DNA of 64,000 bases, from the NCBI RefSeq assembly GCF_013391415.1, contig NZ_JACAXB010000017.1:62001-126000 (forward strand), written 5' to 3'. This document shows positions 52,841 to 62,229 of the stretch, piece by piece. The first letter of the stretch is position 1, and each line of letters begins with the position of its first letter. Source of the DNA: Aquitalea sp. LB_tupeE (GTDB lineage: Bacteria > Pseudomonadota > Gammaproteobacteria > Burkholderiales > Chromobacteriaceae). A program made the translations under genes and the position numbers. A model generated the notes under the pieces. The model was given only the letters and a program-made list of their open reading frames with translations. It did no database searches and was not told the DNA's origin.

Positions 52841-53911
52841 ATGACATTGACTGCCAAGCAACTGGTCCGTCCGGAAATTGCCGGAATCAAGGCCTACCAC
52901 GTGGCTGATGCCAGCGGCCTGATCAAGCTGGACGCCATGGAAAACCCCTACGCGCTGCCAGCTGCATTGCGTGCCGAACTGGGACAGTGCCTGGCCGACG
53001 TCGCCATCAACCGTTATCCCGATCCGCATGGCGGCGGGTTGAAGGACGAACTGAAAGCCGCGTTTGACATACCGGCAGCCGCCAGTGTGCTGCTGGGAAA
53101 TGGTTCGGACGAAATCATCACCCTGATTGCCCAGGCGCTGGCGCGTCCCGGTGCGGTGATGCTGGCGCTGGAACCGTCCTTCGTCATGTACCGCATGAAT
53201 GCGCTGTTCTCCGGCCTGCAGTATGTCGGTGTGCCATTGAATGCCGATTTCAGCCTGAACCTGCCGGCTTTGCTGGAGGCCATTGCAGAGCATCAACCGG
53301 CGGTGGTGTTCCTGTCCTATCCCAATAATCCCACTGGCCCGCAGTTTAGCCGCGAGCAGGTTCTGGCCGTGCTGGATGCCGCTCCGGGACTGGTGGTGGT
53401 GGATGAGGCCTATCAGGCCTTCGCCAGTGACAGCCTGATGAACCTGGCCGGAAGCCGGGCCAATCTTCTGGTGATGCGCACCCTCTCCAAGCTGGGTCTG
53501 GCTGGTCTGCGGCTGGGCTATGCTGCAGGCTGTGCCGAATGGATAGACGAACTGGACAAGGTACGCCCGCCCTACAACATCAATGTACTGACCCAGGCGG
53601 CCGCCCGTTTTGCCCTGCGTCATCTGGCTGTGTTCATGCAGCAGGCACAAACCCTGCGCGACGAGCGCCAGCGTCTGTTGCAGGCCTTGCGTCAGTACCG
53701 CGCGCTGACCGCGTTTGATTCACAGGCCAATTTTGTCACCATCCGCGTACCGGATGCCGCAGAACTGTTTGCCTTCCTGAAGAAAAATGGCATCCTGATC
53801 AAGACCTTGCATGGCAGCCACCCGCTGCTGGACCAATGCCTGCGCATTACCGTGGGCAGCCCGGATGAAAACACGGCCGTGCTTGCCGCACTGGCCGACT
53901 ACTTTGCCTGA
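52841..53911 (+). CDS. hisC: Histidinol-phosphate aminotransferase
   Basis: This PLP enzyme converts imidazole acetol phosphate to histidinol phosphate. The 356-residue protein has the N-terminal [46 protein letters not shown] and the PLP-lysine motif [19 protein letters not shown]. It follows hisD by 243 nt, a longer gap than elsewhere in the operon; I see no strong hairpin terminator there. ATG 52841 is supported by homology. Confidence 0.97.
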   Translation: MTLTAKQLVRPEIAGIKAYHVADASGLIKLDAMENPYALPAALRAELGQCLADVAINRYPDPHGGGLKDELKAAFDIPAAASVLLGNGSDEIITLIAQALARPGAVMLALEPSFVMYRMNALFSGLQYVGVPLNADFSLNLPALLEAIAEHQPAVVFLSYPNNPTGPQFSREQVLAVLDAAPGLVVVDEAYQAFASDSLMNLAGSRANLLVMRTLSKLGLAGLRLGYAAGCAEWIDELDKVRPPYNINVLTQAAARFALRHLAVFMQQAQTLRDERQRLLQALRQYRALTAFDSQANFVTIRVPDAAELFAFLKKNGILIKTLHGSHPLLDQCLRITVGSPDENTAVLAALADYFA

Positions 53912-53915
53912 AATC

Positions 53916-54509
53916 ATGAGAACAGCCTCCGTTACCCGTAATACCCTGGAAACCCAGATCACCGTCACCCTGAATCTGGATGGCACTGGTCGCAGCCATT
54001 TCGATACCGGCGTGCCTTTTCTCGACCACATGATGGACCAGATTGCACGTCACGGCCTGATCGACCTGGATATCGTGGCCAAGGGCGATTTGCATATCGA
54101 CGCCCACCACACGGTGGAGGACATCGGCATCACCCTGGGCCAGGCTTTTGCCAAGGCCATTGGCGACAAGAAGGGCATTCGCCGCTATGGCCATGCCTAC
54201 GTGCCGCTGGACGAAGCGCTCAGCCGCGTGGTGATCGACCTCTCCGGCCGCCCCGGTCTGGTGTACAACGTGGACTACACCCGCGCCAGCATCGGCCAGT
54301 TCGATGTCGACCTGTTCTCCGAATTTTTCCATGGCTTCGTCAACCACAGCATGGTGACCCTGCATATCGACAATCTGCGCGGGGTAAACAGCCACCATCA
54401 GGCCGAAACCATCTTCAAGGCCTTCGGCCGCGCGCTGCGCATGGCCTGTGAAGTGGACGAACGCATGGGCGGTGCCACGCCTTCCACCAAGGGTACGCTG
54501 ACGGCCTGA
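53916..54509 (+). CDS. hisB: Imidazoleglycerol-phosphate dehydratase
   Basis: HisB dehydrates imidazole glycerol phosphate using a di-Mn site. The 197-residue monofunctional form (no phosphatase domain) has [56 protein letters not shown] and [17 protein letters not shown]. Because no phosphatase is fused, histidinol-phosphate phosphatase must be encoded elsewhere. It starts four bases after the hisC stop. Confidence 0.97.
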   Translation: MRTASVTRNTLETQITVTLNLDGTGRSHFDTGVPFLDHMMDQIARHGLIDLDIVAKGDLHIDAHHTVEDIGITLGQAFAKAIGDKKGIRRYGHAYVPLDEALSRVVIDLSGRPGLVYNVDYTRASIGQFDVDLFSEFFHGFVNHSMVTLHIDNLRGVNSHHQAETIFKAFGRALRMACEVDERMGGATPSTKGTLTA

Positions 54510-54543
54510 GCCGCAGCCCACCTTCACCCGAACAGTTAGGGGC

Positions 54544-55188
54544 ATGATGAAAGTCGCAGTAATCGACTATGGCATGGGCAACCTGCACTCGGTGCTCAAG
54601 TCCATCCAGGCAGTCAACGACCAGGGCGCGGACATTTTCCTCAGCCGCGACCCGGACGCCATCGTCAAGGCAGACAAGGTGGTGTTTCCCGGCCAGGGTG
54701 CCATGCCGGACTGCATGCGCGAGCTCAACAGTTACGGCCTGGCCGAAGCCGTACGTGAAACCACGCAGACCAAGCCGTTTTTTGGCATTTGTGTGGGTGC
54801 ACAGTTGCTTTTCCAGCACAGTGAAGAGGGCGATACCCCCGGACTTGGCTTGTTTCCGGGCAATGTGGTCCGTTTTTCGGCTAACCTGACTGACGCCGCT
54901 GGCGAGCGCCTGAAGGTGCCGCACATGGGCTGGAACCGCGTTTACCAGACAACATCCCATCCGCTGTTTGCCGGGATAGAAGATGGTGAGCGTTTCTATT
55001 TTGTCCACAGTTACCATTTCGCCCCGGCTGATGCAGCGCTGACGCTGGCGGAAAGTGAGTACCCGGACAGATTTTCCTGTATCGTCGGGCGTGGCAATAT
55101 CTTTGCGACGCAGTTTCATACCGAAAAGAGCCACCGTGCCGGTCTTCAGATGATGAAGAACTTCCTGGCATGGGACGGCAGTGTTTAA
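54544..55188 (+). CDS. hisH: Imidazole glycerol phosphate synthase, glutaminase subunit
   Basis: HisH supplies ammonia from glutamine to HisF. The 214-residue class I amidotransferase has VIDYGMGNLHSVLKS, the catalytic cysteine in FFGICVGAQLLF and the His-Glu pair in ATQFHTEKSHRAGLQMM. Two tandem ATGs (54544, 54547) could start it. It lies between hisB and hisA. Confidence 0.97.
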   Translation: MMKVAVIDYGMGNLHSVLKSIQAVNDQGADIFLSRDPDAIVKADKVVFPGQGAMPDCMRELNSYGLAEAVRETTQTKPFFGICVGAQLLFQHSEEGDTPGLGLFPGNVVRFSANLTDAAGERLKVPHMGWNRVYQTTSHPLFAGIEDGERFYFVHSYHFAPADAALTLAESEYPDRFSCIVGRGNIFATQFHTEKSHRAGLQMMKNFLAWDGSV

Positions 55189-55207
55189 CTTACGTTGATC
55201 TAGCACC

Positions 55208-55951
55208 ATGCTGCTTATACCCGCTATCGACCTCAAAGATGGTCAATGCGTACGCCTGAAACAAGGCGTTATGGACGATGCCACCGTCTTTTCCGATGAC
55301 CCGGTCCAGGTGGCCGCTCACTGGCGAGACCAGGGCGCCCGCCGCCTGCATCTGGTGGACCTGAACGGTGCCTTTGCCGGCAAACCCAAGAACCTGAATG
55401 TCATCCGCTCCATCCTGCAGGAAGTGGGCAACGACATGCCGGTTCAACTGGGTGGCGGCATCCGCGACCTGGATACCATCGAAAAATACCTCGACATGGG
55501 CCTGTCCTACGTCATCATCGGTACCGCGGCGGTGAAGACCCCCGGTTTCCTGCATGATGCCTGCGATGCCTTCCCCGGCCAGGTGATTGTCGGTCTGGAT
55601 GCCAAAGACGGCATGGTCGCCATTGATGGCTGGGCCAAGATCACCAATCACAATGTGATTGACCTGGCCAAGCGCTTCCAGGACTACGGTGTCAATTCGG
55701 TGATTTACACCGACATTGGCCGTGACGGCATGATGAACGGCGTCAATATCGAAGCTACCGTCAAGCTGGCACAGGCACTCACCATCCCGGTCATCGCTTC
55801 TGGCGGCCTGACCAATCTGGATGATGTGCGCAATCTGTGCGCCGTGGAAGACGAGGGCATTGAAGGTGCCATCACCGGCCGTGCCATCTACGAAGGCAGC
55901 ATCGACTTTGCTGCCGCGCAGACGCTGGCCGACGAATTGTCCGAGGCTTGA
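55208..55951 (+). CDS. hisA: Phosphoribosylformimino-5-aminoimidazole carboxamide ribotide isomerase
   Basis: HisA opens the ribose ring of ProFAR in histidine synthesis. The 247-residue beta-alpha barrel begins [19 protein letters not shown] and contains [46 protein letters not shown] and [11 protein letters not shown] with two-fold repeat features shared with HisF. A strong terminator follows its stop, before hisF. Confidence 0.97.
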   Translation: MLLIPAIDLKDGQCVRLKQGVMDDATVFSDDPVQVAAHWRDQGARRLHLVDLNGAFAGKPKNLNVIRSILQEVGNDMPVQLGGGIRDLDTIEKYLDMGLSYVIIGTAAVKTPGFLHDACDAFPGQVIVGLDAKDGMVAIDGWAKITNHNVIDLAKRFQDYGVNSVIYTDIGRDGMMNGVNIEATVKLAQALTIPVIASGGLTNLDDVRNLCAVEDEGIEGAITGRAIYEGSIDFAAAQTLADELSEA

Positions 55952-55969
55952 TCCTGCCTGAAACCCCAG

Positions 55970-56001
55970 TTTGGCCGAAGACGCTTCGGCCAAATTTTTT
56001 T
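55970..56001 (+). terminator. Intra-operon terminator between hisA and hisF
   Basis: TTTGGCCGAAG and CTTCGGCCAAA around ACG form an 11-bp stem followed directly by seven T. It ends 11 nt before the hisF ATG and lies inside an otherwise continuous his operon. No AGGAGG-like site separates it from hisF, so it could limit expression of hisF and downstream genes. Confidence 0.85.
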
Positions 56002-56012
56002 GTGTTGCGAAC

Positions 56013-56780
56013 ATGACTCTGGCCAAACGCATTATTCCCTGCCTGGACGTGACTGCCGGTCGCGTCGTCAAGGGCGTCAACTTTGTCGGCCTGCGCGATG
56101 CCGGTGACCCGGTGGAAATCGCCCGGCGCTACAACGAGCAGGGTGCCGACGAGCTTACCTTTCTGGACATTACCGCCAGCTCGGACGACCGCGACCTGAT
56201 CCTGCATGTGATCGAATCGGTGGCCGAGCAGGTGTTCATTCCGCTGACCGTGGGTGGTGGCGTGCGCAAGGTGGAAGACATCCGTCGTCTGCTGAACGCC
56301 GGTGCCGACAAGGTCAGTATCAATACCGCTGCGGTGACCAATCCCGAACTGGTGCGCGAAGCTGCCGCCAAGTTTGGCAGTCAGTGCATCGTGGTGGCGG
56401 TGGATGCCAAAGCCGTCACGCCGGAAAACGACCGCTGGGAAGTGTTTACCCATGGCGGACGTAACCGTACCGGTATTGACGCGGTGGAATGGGCGCAAAA
56501 GATGCAGGAATACGGTGCCGGGGAAATCCTGCTCACCAGCATGGACCGCGACGGGACCAAGATCGGCTTCAATCTGCCGCTGACCCGTGCCGTATCCGAA
56601 GGGGTGGGCATTCCGGTGATTGCCTCCGGTGGCGTGGGCAATCTGCAGCATCTGGTGGACGGGGTGAAGCTGGGCAAGGCCGATGCCGTGCTGGCTGCCA
56701 GCATCTTCCACTTCAGCGAATACACCGTGCGTGAAGCCAAAGAGGCCATGCGTGACGCGGGCATCGAGGTACGGCTATGA
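56013..56780 (+). CDS. hisF: Imidazole glycerol phosphate synthase, cyclase subunit
   Basis: HisF combines PRFAR with ammonia from HisH to give imidazole glycerol phosphate and AICAR, which PurH uses. The 255-residue barrel has the N-terminal [21 protein letters not shown] with the catalytic aspartate, [43 protein letters not shown] with the second aspartate and [15 protein letters not shown] chose ATG 56013; no ribosome binding site is visible, as the terminator's T-run occupies that place. Confidence 0.97.
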   Translation: MTLAKRIIPCLDVTAGRVVKGVNFVGLRDAGDPVEIARRYNEQGADELTFLDITASSDDRDLILHVIESVAEQVFIPLTVGGGVRKVEDIRRLLNAGADKVSINTAAVTNPELVREAAAKFGSQCIVVAVDAKAVTPENDRWEVFTHGGRNRTGIDAVEWAQKMQEYGAGEILLTSMDRDGTKIGFNLPLTRAVSEGVGIPVIASGGVGNLQHLVDGVKLGKADAVLAASIFHFSEYTVREAKEAMRDAGIEVRL

Positions 56781-57169
56781 GCAACTGGCTGGACGACGTG
56801 AAGTGGGACGCCCAGGGCCTGGTCACTGCCATTGCCCAGGACAGCGCCACCGGCCGTGTGCTGATGGTGGCCTGGATGAACCGCGAGAGCCTGCAACTGA
56901 CGGCCGATACCGGCATTGCCCATTACTGGAGCCGCTCGCGCCAGAAGCTGTGGAAAAAGGGTGAGGAATCCGGCCATCTGCAAACCGTGGACGAATTGCG
57001 GCTCGATTGCGATGGGGATGTGATCGTGATGCAAATCCAGCAGGCTGGCGGCATTGCCTGTCACACTGGCCGCGAAAGCTGCTTCTACCGGCGCTTCGAA
57101 AATGGCGGCTGGACCATCGTGGACGCCGTACTCAAAGACCCGGACGCCATTTACCAGCACAAGCATTGA
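56777..57169 (+). CDS. hisI: Phosphoribosyl-AMP cyclohydrolase
   Basis: HisI hydrolyses the adenine ring of phosphoribosyl-AMP. The 130-residue zinc enzyme has [78 protein letters not shown] with the metal-binding cysteines. It overlaps hisF by four bases. In many bacteria it is fused to HisE; here the two are separate, 125 nt apart. Confidence 0.97.
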   Translation: MSNWLDDVKWDAQGLVTAIAQDSATGRVLMVAWMNRESLQLTADTGIAHYWSRSRQKLWKKGEESGHLQTVDELRLDCDGDVIVMQIQQAGGIACHTGRESCFYRRFENGGWTIVDAVLKDPDAIYQHKH

Positions 57170-57294
57170 GTTGCGCCGTGTCAAACGGCTGCCAGCGGCA
57201 GCCGTTACAATGGCAGGCCGCCTTCTGGCGCTAACGGCCGATGTGTGAATCGGCCTATACTTGCCGAATTCCCAGTATGCAAAGGTGAAGTATC

Positions 57295-57615
57295 ATGACC
57301 TTCGATGTGCTCAAGACTGTAGCCGACACCCTGGAAGCCCGCCGCGAGGCGAGCCCCCAGTCCTCCTATGTGGCCTCCCTGTTTCACAAGGGTGAAGACG
57401 CCATTCTGAAAAAAGTGGCAGAAGAGGCGGCAGAAACCATCATGGCCTCCAAGGACAAGGACAAGCTGCATCTGGTGCGTGAAGTAGCCGACCTGTGGTT
57501 CCACTCCATGGTGCTGCTGGCTTATCATGGCCTGCGTCCGGAAGATGTGCTGATGGAACTGCACCGTCGTGAAGGCATTTCCGGCATCGACGAAAAAGCC
57601 TCCCGTCCCTCCTGA
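57295..57615 (+). CDS. hisE: Phosphoribosyl-ATP pyrophosphatase
   Basis: HisE removes pyrophosphate from phosphoribosyl-ATP. The 106-residue MazG-like protein has [45 protein letters not shown], with the acidic metal-binding residues. The gap after hisI contains a GC-rich inverted repeat (AACGGCTGCC/GGCAGCCGTT, about 57185-57207) without a T-run. It is followed by the HIT gene. Confidence 0.96.
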   Translation: MTFDVLKTVADTLEARREASPQSSYVASLFHKGEDAILKKVAEEAAETIMASKDKDKLHLVREVADLWFHSMVLLAYHGLRPEDVLMELHRREGISGIDEKASRPS

Positions 57616-57635
57616 ACACCCGACAGGAACACGCT

Positions 57636-57959
57636 ATGAGCGACTGCATTTTCTGCAAGATTGCCGCAGGGGAGATTCCCTGCAACAAGGTATACGAAGA
57701 CGACGACGTTCTGGCTTTCCATGACATCCGTCCGCTGGCACCGGTTCATTTCCTGATCATTCCCAAGTTGCACGTGGCTTCACTGGCCGAATGCGGCCCC
57801 GAGCACGAAGCCCTGCTGGGTCGCATCATGGGCCTGGTACCGCGTCTGGCTGCCGAGCAGGGACTGGCGGCCGGCTTCAAGACCGGCATCAATACCGGTC
57901 ATGGTGGCGGCCAGGAAGTGTTCCACCTGCATGTGCATGTATTCGGCCACAAAGGCTGA
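57636..57959 (+). CDS. HIT-family nucleotide hydrolase (HinT-like)
   Basis: The 107-residue histidine-triad protein hydrolyses purine nucleoside phosphoramidates and related compounds. It has CIFCKIAAGEIPCNKVYEDDDVLAFHDI, APVHFLIIPKLHV and the HIT motif QEVFHLHVHVFG. It follows hisE and precedes tatA, a conserved betaproteobacterial order. The N-terminal cysteines suggest a zinc site. Confidence 0.95.
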   Translation: MSDCIFCKIAAGEIPCNKVYEDDDVLAFHDIRPLAPVHFLIIPKLHVASLAECGPEHEALLGRIMGLVPRLAAEQGLAAGFKTGINTGHGGGQEVFHLHVHVFGHKG

Positions 57960-58018
57960 TGGCTTTATCGGCGTGCCTGCTGGCCGGGCGCGCCAAATCA
58001 TGATGAAAGGAAGTTGCA

Positions 58019-58222
58019 ATGGGTTCTTTCAGTATCTGGCACTGGCTGATTGTGCTGTTGATCGTGGTGCTGGTGTTTGGCACCAAAAAACTGAAAAACG
58101 TGGGTGAAGACCTGGGCGGTGCCGTGCGTGGCTTCAAGGAAGGCATGAAGGGCGAAAACGAAAAGGCCGACAAGCCTGCCGAAACCGGTCGCATCATCGA
58201 CAACGAATCCGACAAGAAATAA
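58019..58222 (+). CDS. tatA: Sec-independent protein translocase TatA
   Basis: TatA oligomerises to form the pore that moves folded proteins with twin-arginine signals. The 67-residue protein has the membrane helix in [21 protein letters not shown], the conserved FGTKKLKN hinge, an amphipathic helix ([17 protein letters not shown]) and a charged tail. GAAAGGAAG precedes its ATG. It starts the tatABC operon. Confidence 0.96.
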   Translation: MGSFSIWHWLIVLLIVVLVFGTKKLKNVGEDLGGAVRGFKEGMKGENEKADKPAETGRIIDNESDKK

Positions 58223-58237
58223 GCCACAGGCCGCATC

Positions 58238-58744
58238 GTGTTCGATATCAGCTTTGGTGAAATTCTCCTGATCGGCATCGTGGCACTGGTGGTGCTGGGG
58301 CCGGAGCGCCTGCCCACCGTTGCCCGCACTCTGGGTGCGCTGGTGGCGCGTGCCCAGCGTTTTGTGGCCAGCGTCAAGGCGGACATCCATCAGCAGGCCA
58401 ATCTGAGCGGGCTGGATGGCTTGCGCAACGACATCCAGGATGCCGCCAGCAGTTTCAAGGCGCAGATGGAAGCGGAAGTGCAGGGCGTGCGGCAGGAAAT
58501 GGCCGCCCAATCCGCCCAGTTGCAGCAGTTGTCTGCGGAGGCCAAAGCACCGCTGGAAGAGGCGGCCCACACCATTCATGGCGGGCTGGACTTGCAGCCT
58601 GCCCCGGCCCCCGCTGTGTCTGCCGTGGTGGAGGAAAAATCCGTGCCGGAAGCCCCGCCGCGCGACGAGAACCAGCTGGACCTGTTTGATGACATGCCGC
58701 CAGCGTCTGGCCAGACTTCCACCCCATCCCATCCTCACGCATGA
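58238..58744 (+). CDS. tatB: Sec-independent protein translocase TatB
   Basis: TatB works with TatC in recognising the twin-arginine signal. The 168-residue protein begins MFDISFGEILLIGIVALVVLGPERLPTVART, the TatB signature with a glutamate in the membrane helix, followed by a long amphipathic helix and an acidic, proline-rich tail. It starts at GTG 58238, and tatC begins inside its stop. Confidence 0.95.
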   Translation: MFDISFGEILLIGIVALVVLGPERLPTVARTLGALVARAQRFVASVKADIHQQANLSGLDGLRNDIQDAASSFKAQMEAEVQGVRQEMAAQSAQLQQLSAEAKAPLEEAAHTIHGGLDLQPAPAPAVSAVVEEKSVPEAPPRDENQLDLFDDMPPASGQTSTPSHPHA

Positions 58745-59484
58745 ACGAACAACCTCTGCTTGTCCATCTGCTGGAATTGCGCACGCGGTTGGTCCGCGCC
58801 ATTCTGGGCCTGATGCTGGTGTTTCTCGGCCTGTTCCACTGGTCTGGCGATATCTATCATTTGCTGGCCAAACCCTTGCTGGACGCGCTGCCCAATGGCG
58901 GCAGCATGATTGCCACCGAGGTGACGGCCACCTTCTTTGTGCCGATGAAGCTCACCATGCTGGTGGCCTTCCTCATCTCCTTGCCCAATACCCTGTACCA
59001 GGTGTGGGCCTTTGTTGCGCCGGGGCTGTACAGCCACGAGAAAAAGCTGATCCTGCCCTTGGTGGTGGCCAGTGTGCTGCTGTTCTTGCTGGGGATGGCG
59101 TTTGCCTATTTCCTGGTATTCCCGGTGGCATTCCATTTCTTTTCGATGATGACACCCAGCGGGGTGAGCATGATGACCGATATCGACAAGTACTTGTCGT
59201 TTGTCATGGGCATGTTCATCGCTTTTGGCGTTACCTTTGAAGTACCCATCATCGTGATCGTGCTGGTGCGCATGGGGGTGATTTCCATTGCGCAGCTGCG
59301 TGAAGCGCGGCCTTATGTGATTGTCGGTGCTTTCGTGGTGGCCGCGGTGGTGACGCCGCCGGACGTGTTGTCGCAAACCATGCTGGCCGTACCGCTGTGG
59401 TTGCTGTACGAAGTGGGCATCATCATGGCGGTATTCATGGCGCGCCCTGGTCGTGCCGTGAGCGTTGGAAGTCAGGAAAAATGA
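58741..59484 (+). CDS. tatC: Sec-independent protein translocase TatC
   Basis: TatC is the polytopic receptor of the Tat system. The 247-residue protein has six membrane helices, the N-terminal HLLELRTRLVRAIL (conserved Glu-Leu-Arg cluster), PLLDALPNGGSMIATEVTATFFVPMKL, FAFVAPGLYSHEKK-type loop (VWAFVAPGLYSHEKKL) and FGVTFEVPIIVIVLVRMGV. Its start overlaps the tatB stop (ATGA); DUF2069 overlaps its own stop. Confidence 0.97.
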   Translation: MNEQPLLVHLLELRTRLVRAILGLMLVFLGLFHWSGDIYHLLAKPLLDALPNGGSMIATEVTATFFVPMKLTMLVAFLISLPNTLYQVWAFVAPGLYSHEKKLILPLVVASVLLFLLGMAFAYFLVFPVAFHFFSMMTPSGVSMMTDIDKYLSFVMGMFIAFGVTFEVPIIVIVLVRMGVISIAQLREARPYVIVGAFVVAAVVTPPDVLSQTMLAVPLWLLYEVGIIMAVFMARPGRAVSVGSQEK

Positions 59485-59828
59485 ACCGAAAACTGTTTCA
59501 CTATGGCGCTGCTGCCAGTCTGGTCGCCCTGATTCTGCTGACCCTGGCCTGGGAGCTGTGGCTGGCCCCGGTTCGGCCGGGTGGCTCTTTCCTTGCGCTC
59601 AAGGCGGTGATTTTGCTGGCTCCTCTGATGGGCATTCTCAAGGAGCGGCTGTATACCTACCAGTGGTCCAGCATGTTCATTCTGGCTTTCTTTACCGAGG
59701 GCATCATGCGCAGCTGGGGGGATAGCGGCCTGTCGCAAACCCTGGCCTTGTGGGAAGTGGCAATCAGCGTGGTGTTCTTTGGCTGCGTGCTGGGTTTTGC
59801 CCGTACTTTCAAGCGCAAACCGGCCTGA
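59481..59828 (+). CDS. DUF2069 membrane protein
   Basis: The 115-residue protein has four hydrophobic helices and the DUF2069 segments LTLAWELWLAPVRPGGSFLALKAVILLAPLMGILKERLYTYQWSSMFILAFFTEG. Function is unknown. It overlaps the tatC stop by four bases, suggesting cotranscription, and ends with a strong terminator. Confidence 0.88.
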   Translation: MNRKLFHYGAAASLVALILLTLAWELWLAPVRPGGSFLALKAVILLAPLMGILKERLYTYQWSSMFILAFFTEGIMRSWGDSGLSQTLALWEVAISVVFFGCVLGFARTFKRKPA

Positions 59829-59850
59829 ATTGTCATCCAGGAGGCTGCCG

Positions 59851-59883
59851 AACAAAACCTGCCATTGGCAGGTTTTGTTTTTT
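59851..59883 (+). terminator. Terminator after DUF2069
   Basis: AACAAAACCTGCC and GGCAGGTTTTGTT around ATT, followed by four T. It ends the his-tat unit. Confidence 0.88.
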
Positions 59884-59944
59884 CTTTGCCAATCCCAAGC
59901 AAACGCGCAAAATCCAGCGAATATTTTGCTTGTATTTTAAAGTA

Positions 59945-59996
59945 AAGATTTTAACTAATCTTAACATCTTGTCGCCTTTGAAGCTTCGATTAGAAT
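59945..59996 (+). promoter_or_regulatory. Promoter and palindrome upstream of the type I secretion genes
   Basis: AAGATT/AATCTT with a 6-nt centre (59945-59962) lies just before TTGTCG (59969-59974), a 16-nt spacer and TAGAAT (59991-59996). The predicted start near 60003 leaves a leader of about 58 nt to ATG 60061. The region is AT-rich. Confidence 0.5.
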
Positions 59997-60060
59997 ATCG
60001 TCATTAATGAAGAGTCGAGTATTTCAGACTCATCACATTCAAGCTTCTGAAGGGTCGCGC

Positions 60061-62229
60061 ATGCACTCTCCGTCCTCTGTCGGACAACATGGTTTCATTC
60101 CTCCGCAGGCTACACATCTGGACCCCTTGCTGGATTGTCTTTTTGCCCTGGCGCGTTCGTATGGCATCAATGCCACCCGCGAATCGCTGGTGGCAGGCAT
60201 TCCACTCACCAATAACCGTTTGAATCCGTCCATGTTTTCACGGTCGGCGCGGCGTATCGGCCTGACCTCCCGCGTGGTGCGCCAACCGCTGGACAAGTTG
60301 CGCGATGCACTGCTGCCCGCCGTGTTACTGCTGCATGGTGAGGAGGCCTGCATTTTGCGCGCCATCGACCCGGAAAGCGGCATGGCGCGGGTGAGTTTTT
60401 CCGAACTGACCGAATCCGAAGTCAGCATTTCGCTGGACGAGCTGGCTGACAAATACCTGGGGCTGGCCATTTTTGTCCGCCCCCGCTTCAATTTTGAACG
60501 CCGTGCGCCGGAGCTGGGTGAAATCCGTTCGCGTCACTGGTTCTGGCAAACCGTTTACGGCGGCCTGCCGCTGTATCGCGACGCCATGATTGCAGCCTTG
60601 CTGATCAACCTGTTTGCACTGGTGATACCGCTGGTGTCGATGAATGTGTACGACCGGGTGGTGCCTAACATGGCAACGGAGACGCTGTGGGTGCTGGCCA
60701 TTGGCGGCTTGCTGGCCCTGGTGTTCGACTTTTTGCTGAAGATGACGCGCGCTTATCTGATCGACCTGGCCAGCAAGCGGGTGGATGTGACGCTATCCAG
60801 CCTGATCATGGAGCGGGTGCTGGGCATCCGCATGGAAGCACGTCCGGCCTCGGTGGGGGCGTTCTCCTCCAATCTGCGGGCTTTTGAAACGGTGCGCGAC
60901 TTCATTGCCTCGGCTTCCATCACCGCGCTGATCGACCTGCCGTTCGTGCTGATCTTCCTGCTGGTGATCCTGTGGATTTCCCCGCTCTTGACCGTGCCGG
61001 TGCTGGTGGGCGGCTTGCTGATGATCGTGTTTGCCCTGCTCATCCAGGAAAAGATGAAAGAGCTGACCGAGGCCACCTTGCGGGCCTCGGCCCAGCGCAA
61101 TGCGCAGCTGGTGGAAAACCTGGCGGGGCTGGAAACCATCAAGATCCTGGCCGCCGAAGGCCAGCAACAGGGGCGCTGGGAGCAGGGTACGCTGTTTCTG
61201 GCCCAGGTAGGGGCGCGCCTGAAGCTGCTGGCCACCTCGGCCAATACCTTTGCCGGTTTTGTCACCCAGCTGGTATCCATCGTGATGCTGGTGCTGGGGG
61301 TGTACCAGATCATGGATGGCAATACCTCGCAGGGCGGGGTGATTGCTGCGGTAATGTTGTCCGGCCGTGCCATGGCACCGCTAGGTCAGCTGGTGGGCTT
61401 GCTCACCCAGTATCACAACGCCAAGACTTCGCTGTCCTCGCTGGACGGTTTCATGAACATGCCGGTGGAGCGGCCGCAGGATGCCAACTTCTTCCACCGC
61501 ACCAGCTTCCAGGGCGAAATCGAGTTCCGCAATGTCTCGTTCAGCTATCCGGATAATCCGCAGCAGGCGCTGCGCAATGTCTCGTTCAAGATCAATGCCG
61601 GTGAGCGGGTGGCCATCATCGGCCGCGTGGGTTCTGGCAAGTCCACACTGCAAAAGCTGATTCTGGGCCTGTTCCAGCCCACCGAGGGTTCGGTGCGGGT
61701 CGACGGCATCGACATCAATCAGGTGGACCCGGCCGAGCTGCGCCGTCATATCGGCTATGTGCCGCAGGATGCGGTGCTGTTCTACGGCACGCTGCGCCAG
61801 AACATCGCCATGGGCTCGCCACATGCTTACGACGCCAGTGTGGCAGCAGCGGCCGAACTGGCCGGATTGTCCGACTTCATCAACGGTCATCCGCAAGGCT
61901 TTGACATGGTGATTGGCGAGCGGGGTGATTCCTTGTCCGGCGGCCAGCGCAAGGCCGTCACCATTGCCCGTGCGCTGCTCAATGCACCCCCCATCCTGCT
62001 GATGGACGAACCCACCAGTAATATGGACCACACCACCGAAGGCCAGATCAAGCAAACCCTCGCCAAGGTGATGGCGGGCAAGACCATGATCATGGTGACC
62101 CATCACAATGCCCTGCTGGATCTGGCCGACCGCCTGATCGTGATCGACAACGGTGCCATTGTGGCTGACGGACCCAAGGCCGCCGTGATTCAGGCCTTGC
62201 AACAAGGCCAGGTGGGGAGGGCAGGCTGA
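60061..62229 (+). CDS. Type I secretion ABC transporter (LapB-like)
   Basis: The 722-residue inner-membrane ATPase exports large adhesins or RTX proteins. It has an N-terminal C39-like domain (about 15-145, starting DPLLDCLFALARSYG, without the usual peptidase residues), six membrane helices (about 165-440) and a nucleotide-binding domain with Walker A GRVGSGKST, signature DSLSGGQRKAV, Walker B PPILLMDEPTSNMD and H-loop VTHHNALLD. I chose ATG 60061, preceded by GAAGGG, over ATG 60007, which lies almost at the predicted transcription start. The membrane fusion gene overlaps its stop. Confidence 0.92.
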   Translation: MHSPSSVGQHGFIPPQATHLDPLLDCLFALARSYGINATRESLVAGIPLTNNRLNPSMFSRSARRIGLTSRVVRQPLDKLRDALLPAVLLLHGEEACILRAIDPESGMARVSFSELTESEVSISLDELADKYLGLAIFVRPRFNFERRAPELGEIRSRHWFWQTVYGGLPLYRDAMIAALLINLFALVIPLVSMNVYDRVVPNMATETLWVLAIGGLLALVFDFLLKMTRAYLIDLASKRVDVTLSSLIMERVLGIRMEARPASVGAFSSNLRAFETVRDFIASASITALIDLPFVLIFLLVILWISPLLTVPVLVGGLLMIVFALLIQEKMKELTEATLRASAQRNAQLVENLAGLETIKILAAEGQQQGRWEQGTLFLAQVGARLKLLATSANTFAGFVTQLVSIVMLVLGVYQIMDGNTSQGGVIAAVMLSGRAMAPLGQLVGLLTQYHNAKTSLSSLDGFMNMPVERPQDANFFHRTSFQGEIEFRNVSFSYPDNPQQALRNVSFKINAGERVAIIGRVGSGKSTLQKLILGLFQPTEGSVRVDGIDINQVDPAELRRHIGYVPQDAVLFYGTLRQNIAMGSPHAYDASVAAAAELAGLSDFINGHPQGFDMVIGERGDSLSGGQRKAVTIARALLNAPPILLMDEPTSNMDHTTEGQIKQTLAKVMAGKTMIMVTHHNALLDLADRLIVIDNGAIVADGPKAAVIQALQQGQVGRAG

